Both the position numbers and the translations under genes were made by a program. The notes beneath the pieces are model-generated. The model was not told where the DNA came from. It saw only the letters and a program-made list of their open reading frames with translations, and made no database searches. A stretch of 64,000 bases of DNA from Cyanophora paradoxa. Taxonomy: Eukaryota > Glaucocystophyceae > Cyanophorales > Cyanophoraceae. Shown piece after piece: positions 9,901 to 21,900 of the stretch. The stretch lies in contig QPMI01000579.1 of NCBI GenBank assembly GCA_004431415.1, positions 124,001 to 188,000 on the forward strand, in the 5' to 3' direction. How positions within the stretch are numbered: the stretch's first letter is position 1; each line of letters starts with the position of its first letter.

Positions 9901-12900
9901 ATTAATCAGTCGGGGAAATGAATGGAGCTCGAAAACAATTCCGAACTTGGCAGGACCGACAGCGAGAAGCCGTCCAGAGTCGCCGAGCTGCCATCCGCAA
10001 AGGTGACGGAGATGGGCTTGTCGCCGGCGGTCGTCGGCCCGAGGACAAAGACTAGTGCCGTCTCGTTCAGGAGGTACGCCGACTGGGCGCGCTGGACTCC
10101 AACAAGCACAGTCGGCTCCGAGAAGAAGCCGGTGCCGAAGACCGTCACGGGGCGCGCGCCTCCCGCGCCGATCAATGCGGGCTCAACCGAGGTGATCGCC
10201 GTGTCGACGAGCGTGAGGTTCGACTTCACCGTCGCGACTCCTGTCCTCGGCGAAATAATGGAAATGTCGTGCGTTCCAGCGGCGAGTGTGTTGGCGGGCA
10301 CGCTGAGAGCGACCGCACCAGAAACATTGGCGCCACTCACGGCCTTCCCGCCAATGCTGTACGTGCGCCCCGGGTCCGGGCTGAGGAGCCCGCTCGCAGC
10401 GATGGTGACCGTCATGGACCCGGCGGATGGCCCGCGCTGAGGCCAGACGGAGTCGATGCGTGCCGGCGAATTCAGATCCAGCAAGCCGCTGAGTGGGACC
10501 GTCTTCATGAAGCTCGAGTGCAGAGTAAGAAGAACCGGGCCCTTTGGAAGGGAACCTATGGTGGCCGGGAGGGAGACACGGATAGCGGTCGTGTTTACGA
10601 CTGAAGCTCCGGTTGCGTTCAACCGGGGGGATCCTGATGTCAGGCTCTCCACAGACGCCCAAAGACTGGTGTCTCCTACGGCAAAGTTGGAGCCCGAGAC
10701 AGTCAACTGGAATGCCATGTTGAGCGGCCCATCGGTCGGGGAGATGTTTCTGACGGTGATGTTTCCTGTCGCAAAAAATCAGGATCATGATCAGCGACAT
10801 CGAATTTTGCTGCAAGCGGAATTCGCACCGGCAAGGAGTGAAATTCCATAAGGCAGAACGGCGCGCCCAGTTCTCGCAGAAACAAGTTCGAGGGGGTACA
10901 CGCCGATAGGAATGCTGAGCCGCGGGACGTTAAATCGGACGGCCGACACGTTCAGAACGGAAGCAACGAATGAGAAGCCGCCGATGAAACCAGTCATTGT
11001 TGCGTCGTTGGGAATGAATGGACCGCCAGCAACAATGACGCTGGTGCCGGCGGTGGCGCTGAAGGCAACGGGCTCGGCACTCGACGCGACGGTGGCAGGG
11101 TTGACTCGGAACGATTGCGCAAAGACGCCGACTCCAGTACCGGGGCTGCGGATTACAACGTCGTACAGCCCCGCCGCGACCGCCACGTTGACGGGCACAG
11201 CAAGGGATGATGCGCTTTGCGGCAGGACGCCACCAGGCGCGGAGACCTCTGTCCGGTTGAAGAAGACGCGGAGACGTTCCGATAGGCTGAAGGGCGTCGC
11301 CTAGAGCGCGGCGTTAGCAACAGGCATTCTTCGTGAGGCAGAGAGACTCGCGCACCGCGTCCGCCACGATCGTGAGAGTCAAGGATAGCGCCTCGGGGCC
11401 GTCGGCTGGTGAGACGCTGGCCGCCGTCCGCGGGCGCTCTCCGACCACGGTGATACTCTGCTGCACGATGCCGACCTCGGGCACAAAGACTCGGATGGGA
11501 TACGTTCCCGGGTGCAAGAACGAAACGGGCAGGACGATTTCAATCCGCAGAGAACCGTTTCCGAAGCGCTCGATATTCGCGCTCGGTGCTAGCCAGGCAC
11601 CTGAGCCGATGTCTACAAGAACGGCTCTGGCGAGAGAGGTCAGATTCTGAGGCAGGCCAACGACGTCGAGGACGATGCGATTCAGCACTGCATTGGATAC
11701 GACAGTGTCGAGCATTGGCGCCAACGCCGGTGGAGGCGTCGCGACGACGAGAACTTGCAGCGCTACGGGCGGGAATCTGAAGCCGGGGAAATAGAGCGTA
11801 ATTGTCTGGAAGCCGGGCTGAGTGCCAGCGCCGATGTTGCAGACAATCGAATCGCTGCCCGCCCGATGGACGGCGGAGATGAAGCCCCCAGAAATGGTGG
11901 CCGTGACGTCGCCGAGGTTGAGGTCAGGCGTGTACTCCAGTCCGCCGAATCGAACCGTGGCGTTCGTACCCACTCCGCTCGAAATGACTTCATCGAAGAA
12001 AAACGTCACCGAAACATTGCGCCCGTAAATCACGACGAATTCAGGGACGACCGAAGCCTCAGTCAGATTGTAGATCATCTGGAGAGGTCGATTGATAATT
12101 AATTGCTGAGGCCATTACTCGAGCAACACTGATACGCACCTCCAAGTCGTATATTCCGACGGGTAGAGGATCCGCTTTGATAAATACCCGGATAAGATTG
12201 CCGGTAATCGAGAAGTCCATGCGATGGCGCGACGCCAGTGTGGTGTGCAAGAGTTGAACGATGAGAAGGTTCGGGTTCCACGGCGAAGGAGGGGTAGCGA
12301 TGGACACATCCAACTGTGTTGTGCTATTTCCAGCCGTTGATCGTATTATTGAACGATGGGCATCCACTGACGTTGCGTTGCGGTCGTTGCTTGCCGACAC
12401 GACGTGAAGAGCGCGAAGCTTCGACATGGCAGGCTGATCGGCTGTGACGATCCGGAGGTCGTATGTGCCTGCTGGAGCGCCTTCCGTCTGGACACGAATC
12501 CTGATCTCATCCGAGCCTGCATAATTGATGCGTAAGTGCATCGCCAAGCGCAGCAATTTAGATATCCGTACCCAGGCGCCGAACTTCGAGGACAGTGAGC
12601 GAAGGAGCCGTGGAGAGGCTTGCGAGTGCAGTCGATGAATCCGGCAAGATGATGGATGGCCTCAGAGTGACAGTGATGGAGCCGTTAAATTCAGGACGAA
12701 GCCCCGTCAAGACAACAACGGTAGTAGAATTCGCTTTATTGCTCACAACAGGGTCCGCCACCGAGACCACCTTCGGCACTGCGCCGCCCGGGCTCAGTCG
12801 GGCGAAACGGTTTACGCTGCCGACGCAGCGGGGCCTGCGCTAGTCTCTCCCCGCGCAGCGCGAGTGGCGGCTTGATCTCACCTTCTGCGTCCACCACCCG

Positions 12901-15900
12901 GACGGCGTCGTCGAGCTTCGCCGTCCCCTGCACCGGCGACACGACCTGCGGCACCCCGTCGGCCCAGCCCGCCCACCGCGGAAGCTGCGCCCGGCGCCGC
13001 GCACCCGCAGGTCGTACACGCCGGGCGGGGCGCCGGCCAGCACCGTGAACTCCAGCGTGTCGTTCGTGCCCGGCACCGGCCGCACGCCCGCCACCGCACA
13101 CGGGCCAGCGTGACCGTCGCGTTCGCGAGCGCCGCGGCGTCCTCGACGCCGGCGACGCGGACGTAGGTCGTCAGGTTCGCCTGCGTGGATACAACGCGAT
13201 CCTGCACGCCTCCCGCGGCAAGTCCAAGCGGGCCTAGGCCCGTCACGAGCACCGCGTGCGGGAGCCGCGCAGCCGGCTGCGTTCCATCCGCCGTCGCCAC
13301 CGTGAGGTCGTACTTGCCGGGCTTTGCACCGGCGGTCTCGACCTCCAGCTCGAGCGTGCCGTTGTCTGCCGCGCCGCAGCCGGCAAGCGTCAGCTGCCGC
13401 TTCGCGCGGTCGGACCGGCAGCCCGAGTTTCGCGGGCGCACCGAGGCGGGTCACCCGCAGCACGGGGAGGGCCGGCTCGTCAGGGCTGGGCAGCGAGTGC
13501 GGCGCGGGGGAGCCGTTGGGCAGCGTCGGAGATCTCGTCAGGGAGGCGACGAGCGGCGCGCTCGTGTTCGGCACCAGGCCCGCGACGTTCACGCCAACCG
13601 TCGAGATGTTCGCGCGATTGCTGACGACAGGGTCCGCCACCGAGACCACCTTCGGCACTGCGCCGCCCGGGCTCAGTCGGGCGAAACGGTTTACGCTGCC
13701 AACGCAGCGGGGCCTGCGCTAGTCCCTTAAATAATTCAAGCTGTGCTAAGCCACTCGAAATATTTGCTGATAAAGAAGAACCCAGAACAATGTATACTCC
13801 TTTTGTCTGACATGTGAAACGCCCATCAGCAAACGTTGATGTCCCAAGCCTTGTAAAACCAGTTGTATAACTGTTAAATTTAATAAATGTGCTCCCTGAT
13901 CCTGGCGGCTTGATCTCACCTTCTGCGTCCACCACCCGGACGGCGTCGTCGAGCTTCGCCGTCCCCTGCACCGGCGACACGACCTGCGGCACCCCGTCGG
14001 CCCAGCCCGCCCACCGCGGAAGCTGCGCCCGGCGCCGCGCACCCGCAGGTCGTACACGCCGGGCAGGGCGCCGGCCAGCACCGTAAACTCCAGCGTGTCG
14101 TTTGTGCCCGGCACCGGCCGCACGCCCGCCACCGCACACGGGCCCAGCGTGACCGTCGCGTTCGCGAGCGCCGCGGCGTCCTCGACGCCGGCGACGCGGA
14201 CGTAGGTCGTCAGGTTCGCCTGCGTGGATACAACGCGATCCTGCACGCCTCCCGCGGCAAGTCCAAGCGGGCCGAGGCCCGTCACGAGCACCGCGTGCGG
14301 GAGCCGCGCAGCCGGCTGCGTCCCATCCGCCGTCGCCACCGTGAGGTCGTACTTGCCGGGCTTTGCACCGGCGGTCTCGACCTCCAGCTCGAGCGTGCCG
14401 TTGTCTGCCGCGCCGCAGCCGGCAAGCGTCAGCTGCCGCTTCGCGCGGTCGGACCGGCAGCCCGAGTTTCGCGGGCGCACCGAGGCGGGTCACCCGCAGC
14501 ACGGGGAGGGCCGGCTCGTCAGGGCCGGGCAGCGAGTGCGGCGCGGGGGAGCCGTTGGGCAGCGTCGGAGATCTCGTCAGGGAGGCGACGAGCGGCGCGC
14601 TCGTGTTCGGCACCAGGCCCGCGACGTTCACGCCAACCGTCGAGATGTTCGCGCGATTGCTGACGACAGGGTCCGCCACCGAGACCACCTTCGGCACTGC
14701 GCCGCCCGGGCTCAGTCGGGCGAAACGGTTTACGCTGCCGAGGCAGCGGGGCCTGCGCTAGTCTCTCCCCGCGCAGCGCGAGTGGCGGCTTGATCTCACC
14801 TTCTGCGTCCACCACCCGGACGGCGTCGTCGAGCTTCGCCGTCCCCTGCACCGGCGACACGACCTGCGGCACCCCGTCGGCCCAGCCCGCCCACCGCGGA
14901 AGCTGCGCCCGGCGCCGCGCACCCGCAGGTCGTACACGCCGGGCGGGGCGCCGGCCAGCACCGTGAACTCCAGCGTGTCGTTCGTGCCCGGCACCGGCCG
15001 CACGCCCGCCACCGCACACGGGCCCAGCGTGACCGTCGCGTTCGCGAGCGCCGCGGCGTCCTCGACGCCGGCGACGCGGACGTAGGTCGTCAGGTTCGCC
15101 TGCGTGGATACAACGCGATCCTGCACGCCTCCCGCGGCAAGTCCAAGCGGGCCGAGGCCCGTCACGAGCACCGCGTGCGGGAGCCGCGCAGCCGGCTGCG
15201 TTCCATCCGCCGTCGCCACCGTGAGGTCGTACTTGCCGGGCTTTGCACCGGCGGTCTCGACCTCCAGCTCGAGCGTGCCGTTGTCTGCCGCGCCGCAGCC
15301 GGCAAGCGTCAGCTGCCGCTTCGCGCGGTCGGACCGGCAGCCCGAGTTTCGCGGGCGCACCGAGGCGGGTCACCCGCAGCACGGGGAGGGCCGGCTCGTC
15401 AGGGCCGGGCAGCGAGTGCGGCGCGGGGGAGCCGTTGGGCAGCGTCGGAGATCTCGTCAGGGAGGCGACGAGCGGCGCGCTCGTGTTCGGCACCAGGCCC
15501 GCGACGTTCACGCCGACCGTCGAGATGTTCGCGCGATTGCTGACGACGGGGTCCGCCACCGAGACCACCTTCGGCACTGCGCCGCCCGGGCTCAGTCGGG
15601 CGAAACGGTTTACGCTGCCGACGCAGCGGGGCCTGCGCTAGTCTCTCCCCGCGCAGCGCGAGTGGCGGCTTGATCTCACCTTCTGCGTCCACCACCCGGA
15701 CGGCGTCGTCGAGCTTCGCCGTCCCCTGCACCGGCGACACGACCTGCGGCACCCCGTCGGCCCAGCCCGCCCACCGCGGAAGCTGCGCCCGGCGCCGCGC
15801 ACCCGCAGGTCGTACACGCCGGGCGGGGCGCCGGCCAGCACCGTGAACTCCAGCGTGTCGTTCGTGCCCGGCACCGGCCGCACGCCCGCCACCGCACACG

Positions 15901-18900
15901 GGCCCAGCGTGACCGTCGCGTTCGCGAGCGCCGCGGCGTCCTCGACGCCGGCGACGCGGACGTAGGTCGTCAGGTTCGCCTGCGTGGATACAACGCGATC
16001 CTGCACGCCTCCCGCGGCAAGTCCAAGCGGGCCTAGGCCCGTCACGAGCACCGCGTGCGGGAGCCGCGCAGCCGGCTGCGTTCCATCCGCCGTCGCCACC
16101 GTGAGGTCGTACTTGCCGGGCTTTGCACCGGCGGTCTCGACCTCCAGCTCGAGCGTGCCGTTGTCTGCCGCGCCGCAGCCGGCAAGCGTCAGCTGCCGCT
16201 TCGCGCGGTCGGACCGGCAGCCCGAGTTTCGCGGGCGCACCGAGGCGGGTCACCCGCAGCACGGGGAGGGCCGGCTCGTCAGGGCTGGGCAGCGAGTGCG
16301 GCGCGGGGGAGCCGTTGGGCAGCGTCGGAGATCTCGTCAGGGAGGCGACGAGCGGCGCGCTCGTGTTCGGCACCAGGCCCGCGACGTTCACGCCGACCGT
16401 CGAGATGTTCGCGCGATTGCTGACGACGGGGTCCGCCACCGAGACCACCTTCGGCACTGCGCCGCCCGGGCTCAGTCGGGCGAAACGGTTTACGCTGCCG
16501 ACGCAGCGGGGCCTGCGCTAGTCCCTCCCCGCGCAGCGCGAGTGGCGGCTTGATCTCACCTTCTGCGTCCACCACCCGGACGGCGTCGTCGAGCTTCGCC
16601 GTCCCCTGCACCGGCGACACGACCTGCGGCACCCCGTCGGCCCAGCCCGCCCACCGCGGAAGCTGCGCCCGGCGCCGCGCACCCGCAGGTCGTACACGCC
16701 GGGCAGGGCGCCGGCCAGCACCGTGAACTCCAGCGTGTCGTTCGTGCCCGGCACCGGCCGCACGCCCGCCACCGCACACGGGCCAGCGTGACCGTCGCGT
16801 TCGCGAGCGCCGCGGCGTCCTCGACGCCGGCGACGCGGACGTAGGTCGTCAGGTTCGCCTGCGTGGATACAACGCGATCCTGCACGCCTCCCGCGGCAAG
16901 TCCAAGCGGGCCGAGGCCCGTCACGAGCACCGCGTGCGGGAGCCGCGCAGCCGGCTGCGTTCCATCCGCCGTCGCCACCGTGAGGTCGTACTTGCCGGGC
17001 TTTGCACCGGCGGTCTCGACCTCCAGCTCGAGCGTGCCGTTGTCTGCCGCGCCGCAGCCGGCAAGCGTCAGCTGCCGCTTCGCGCGGTCGGACCGGCAGC
17101 CGAGTTTCGCGGGCGCACCGAGGCGGGTCACCCGCAGCACGGGGAGGGCCGGCTCGTCAGGGCCGGGCAGCGAGTGCGGCGCGGGGGAGCCGTTGGGCAG
17201 CGTCGGAGATCTCGTCAGGGAGGCGACGAGCGGCGCGCTCGTGTTCGGCACCAGGCCCGCGACGTTCACGCCAACCGTCGAGATGTTCGCGCGATTGCTG
17301 ACGACAGGGTCCGCCACCGAGACCACCTTCGGCACTGCACCGCCCGGGCTCAGTCGGGCGAAACGGTTTACGCTGCCGACGCAGCGGGGCCTGCGCTAGT
17401 CTCTCCCCGCGCAGCGCGAGTGGCGGCTTGATCTCACCTTCTGCGTCCACCACCCGGACGGCGTCGTCGAGCTTCGCCGTCCCCTGCACCGGCGACACGA
17501 CCTGCGGCACCCCGTCGGCCCAGCCCGCCCACCGCGGAAGCTGCGCCCGGCGCCGCGCACCCGCAGGTCGTACACGCCGGGCGGGGCGCCGGCCAGCACC
17601 GTGAACTCCAGCGTGTCGTTCGTGCCCGGCACCGGCCGCACGCCCGCCACCGCACACGGGCCCAGCGTGACCGTCGCGTTCACTAGCGTCGAAGGGTCTT
17701 CCACGCCAATGATGCGAACGTACGTCGTCGTGTTGGTGGAATTTGACATGATCGCGTCTTGTAGACGAGTGGGCAGGAGGATCAGTGGGCCCAGGGGTGT
17801 TACTTGTACGAAATACTTAGGATTGTCTAGTCCGCTTACTGGTCCTTGTCTGTCGCTTGTCAGCTGCACGGGGAATGTTCCGACACTGCCACTGCTCGAT
17901 ATCAGAATCTCGACTACGTCTTCAGTCTCGTCGTATGTAATTCCGAGGACAGTCTGCCCTTGTACATGAGCACTGAATTTCGTCTGGTTTCCGCCGACGT
18001 TAAACATGAGGTTCGCAAGCTTGAAACGGATCGTTGCGTTTGCCAATCCGCTCACAACACGGTCAACATTATCTGCAACACGGGGAACTGCAGATGGAAA
18101 GTTTTAAAAGGTGGCTGTGCCTCTTTGTTTCTTGACTTAGCACTCACCTGGAAGCACGCTGACCGCGTCGAAGATGTACGCGGCACCCTGGAATGGAAGC
18201 CGCACTCGAAGATCATAAGTCCCAGCTGGCGAGCTTGCAGGAATGGCGATGATCGCAGTACTGCTGCCGTCATTGATGCTGAGCACCGTAACATTCAGAC
18301 CAATTAATTCGAACGTCGCATTGCGAATTGTCAGAGCTGGAGGGGAGTCGAGTTAGAAGAGGATCGCATGGCAGTTAAACTGGCGGTGCTCACGTTTCTG
18401 TATGGCAGTGACGGTCACCGAAATGGTCCGGTTTGCCTGTCCGCTGACAAAGAGCTTCACCCAATTCTCCACCAGGGGCACTGCAGGAGAATGGGTCAAA
18501 GTCTCAGCGAGACTTCGTCATTGCGAAAGGCTCATTATCTCGCAGACAACGCGTATGCAGAAGTCTTTTACTACGCACGCGGTAGAAGTGTCAGCGTCAC
18601 CGCCTGAGGCGACACCCAGGCGCCCTGCAGTGCCGACTCCAGAACTAGGTCGTAGTGCTGGTAAGGCGTCTCGAGGTACGTGTCGTACGACTCGTTGGCG
18701 GGGCAGCCCTTGAAGACGACGAATTCGATGACGTTGCGCTGGTTGGGAGTCTCCCTCGGGGGACCCAGGTAGCAGGCCTGCGAGGCGTTGCTGCTTGCGC
18801 GAAGGATTCCGGTGATGTTCGGTGCGGAGCCTGTGCGTGAGCGGGGGCGTTGTTTCAGCTTTCAACTTACGCTCCGAACGCCGAATCGGATATAAAGAAG

Positions 18901-21900
18901 CGCACCTGGATGAACATAGTTGAATCCGACCCAGATCAGGCCGTCCGACTTCGCGCTCGTAATTGAATTGGAGGTATCTGTCACAATCAGAGGTGGCAGA
19001 ATGGAGAAGCCTCCCGAAAGAATGCCGGTTCCTTGCCGTGCAGTCGTGGCAAATATATCGTATGCGCCCTCGCTGCAATTGGAAGCGACCGTTACCTCAA
19101 GCTCCACGACGTGCGGAGCTACAAGTCGCAGCGGGCGCGCGCTGGAGAGCTCGCAAGAGCCGATCGCGAGCGCGACGGGCGTGTCCTTGGAGGCATTGAC
19201 GGATGGCGCGAGCTCGATCCAAAGTCGGACGGTGTCGTTCCGGACCATGGCGGCCGTGGGAGGAAGAGCTGCCTTGATGATTGGAACTGCGAGCGAGAAA
19301 GTGTCAGGAGTTCGGATGATTGTGATTTATTACAGAAATACGCACGTGGAAGAATTTCAATGCGCTCGGAGAGGTACACGCGGCCTTCGTCAGCCAAGGT
19401 CGCCTTCAGGCTGTTTGCACAAGACCGGGACGTAATCATTAGCGCAACGATGACAGCATACATCATAGATCAAACATACACGTATAAGCCTGGAGCTATG
19501 CCGGAAGGGAAGGTCGCCTGCAAGCCGGCACTCGAAACCTTGAGAATGCCCAAGGACTTCTCGACGGCCCGAACCCCGCTCGTGTAGGTTTCCAGAACAG
19601 CCGAGACTGCCTGGTCACCAAGCGAGGGGCCGTCCAGCGTGACTACGACAGAGAGGTTCCTCTGAGTAGATTGCTCCAAGGGGTCGGGTGATGCGGACAG
19701 CACATTCCGCACAGGCGCATCGACAACAGAGAGCGCATTCATCAGCCTTGCGGATCCTTGCAACGGTGACCGAATCGTGATTGACGCCACGCCAAGTTCA
19801 ATACCCGCACTGGGGAGAAGATCGACGAAACGAATCTCAGACGACGGAGATACGAGGGCGGCGCTAGCTCCTGCGAGAACGGAAGTAGCCTGTTGCAGGC
19901 CGAGCGGAAGAGCTCCGGAGATAAGAACACGCAGGGGTGAAGTTTCCCGGCGATTGAATATCTCATCGCCGGGAGAGAGGCCGACAATTACTAGGGGCTC
20001 AATATCTTTTACAAGAACGGCTTGTAGAGTTCGCGCGGCCGGCTGCGTCCCATCCGCCGTCGCCACCGTGAGGTCGTACTTGCCGGGCTTTGCACCGGCG
20101 GTCTCGACCTCCAGCTCGAGCGTGCCGTTGTCTGCCGCGCCGCAGCCGGCAAGCGTCAGCTGCCGCTTCGCGCGGTCGGACCGGCAGCCCGAGTTTCGAG
20201 GGCGCACCGAGGCGGGTCACCCGCAGCACGGGGAGGGCCGGCTCGTCAGGGCCGGGCAGCGAGTGCGGCGCGGGGGAGCCGTTGGGCAGCGTCGGAGATC
20301 TCGTCAGGGAGGCGACGAGCGGCGCGCTCGTGTTCGGCACCAGGCCCGCGACGTTCACGCCGACCGTCGAGATGTTCGCGCGATTGCTGACGACAGGGTC
20401 CGCCACCGAGACCACCTTCGGCACTGCGCCGCCCGGGCTCAGTCGGGCGAAACGGTTTACGCTGCCGAGGCAGCGGGGCCTGCGCTAGTCTCTCCCCGCG
20501 CAGCGCGAGTGGCGGCTAGATCTCACCTTCTGCGTCCACCACCCGGATGGCGTCGTCGAGCTTCGCAGTCCCCTGCACCGGCGACACGACCTGCGGCACC
20601 CCGTCGGCCCAGCCCGCCCACCACGGAAGCTGCGCCCTGCGCCGCGCACCCGTAGGTCGTACACGCCGGGCGGGGCGCCGGCCAGCACCATGAACTCCAG
20701 CGTGTCGTTCGTGCCCGGCACCGGCCGCACGCCCGCCACCGCACACGGGCCCAGCGTGACCGTCGCGTTCGCGAGCGCCGCGGCGTCCTCGACGCCGGCG
20801 ACGCGGACGTAGGTCGTCAGGTTCGCCTGCGTGGATACAACGCGATCCTGCACGCCTCCCGCGGCAAGTCCAAGCGGGCCGAGGCCCGTCACGAGCACCG
20901 CGTGCGGGAGCCGCGCAGCCGGCTGCGTCCCATCCGCCGTCGCCACCGTGAGGTCGTACTTGCCGGGCTTTGCACCGGCGGTCTCGACCTCCAGCTCGAG
21001 CGTGCCGTTGTCTGCCGCGCCGCAGCCGGCAAGCGTCAGCTGCCGCTTCGCGCGGTCGGACCGGCAGCCCGAGTTTCGAGGGCGCACCGAGGCGGGTCAC
21101 CCGCAGCACGGGGAGGGCCGGCTCGTCAGGGCCGGGCAGCGAGTGCGGCGCGGGGGAGCCGTTGGGCAGCGTCGGAGATCTCGTCAGGGAGGCGACGAGC
21201 GGCGCGCTCGTGTTCGGCACCAGGCCCGCGACGTTCACGCCAACCGTCGAGATGTTCGCGCGATTGCTGACGACGGGGTCCGCCACCGAGACCACCTTCG
21301 GCACTGCGCCGCCCGGGCTCAGTCGGGCGAAACGGTTTACGCTGCCGACGCAGCGGGGCCTGCGCTAGTCTCTCCCCGCGCAGCGCGAGTGGCGGCTAGA
21401 TCTCACCTTCTGCGTCCACCACCCGGACGGCGTCGTCGAGCTTCGCCGTCCCCTGCACCGGCGACACGACCTGCGGCACTCCGTCGGCCCAGCCCGCCCA
21501 CCGCGGAAGCTGCGCCCGGCGCCGCGCACCCGCAGGTCGTACACGCCGGGCGGGGCGCCGGCCAGCACCGTAAACTCCAGCGTGTCGTTTGTGCCCGGCA
21601 CCGGCCGCACGCCTGCCACCGCACACGGGCCCAGCGTGACCGTCGCGTTCGCGAGCGCCGCGGCGTCCTCGATGCCGGCGACGCGGACGTAGGTCGTCAG
21701 GTTCGCCTGCGTGGATACAACGCGATCCTGCACGCCTCCCGCGGCAAGTCCAAGCGGGCCGAGGCCCGTCACGAGCACCGCGTGCGGGAGCCGCGCAGCC
21801 GGCTGTGTCCCATCCGCCGTCGCCACTGTGAGGTCGTACTTGCCGGGCTTTGCACCGGCGGTCTCGACCTCCAGCTCGAGCGTGCCGTTGTCTGCCGCGC

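Noticed and set aside
13410-13480. A 61-nt intron model directly after PVLR in the array units
   Set aside because: It keeps frame, but it removes the RLG-type residues conserved in sister modules. The 76-nt intron matches the intron position in modules at 12590 and 23700.
14450-17105. An extra C (cagcccgag versus cagccgag) that seemed to frameshift most array units
   Set aside because: The site falls inside the predicted 76-nt intron after VLRVTRL. Splicing removes it in all units, and the same intron position exists in diverged modules at 12590 and 23700.
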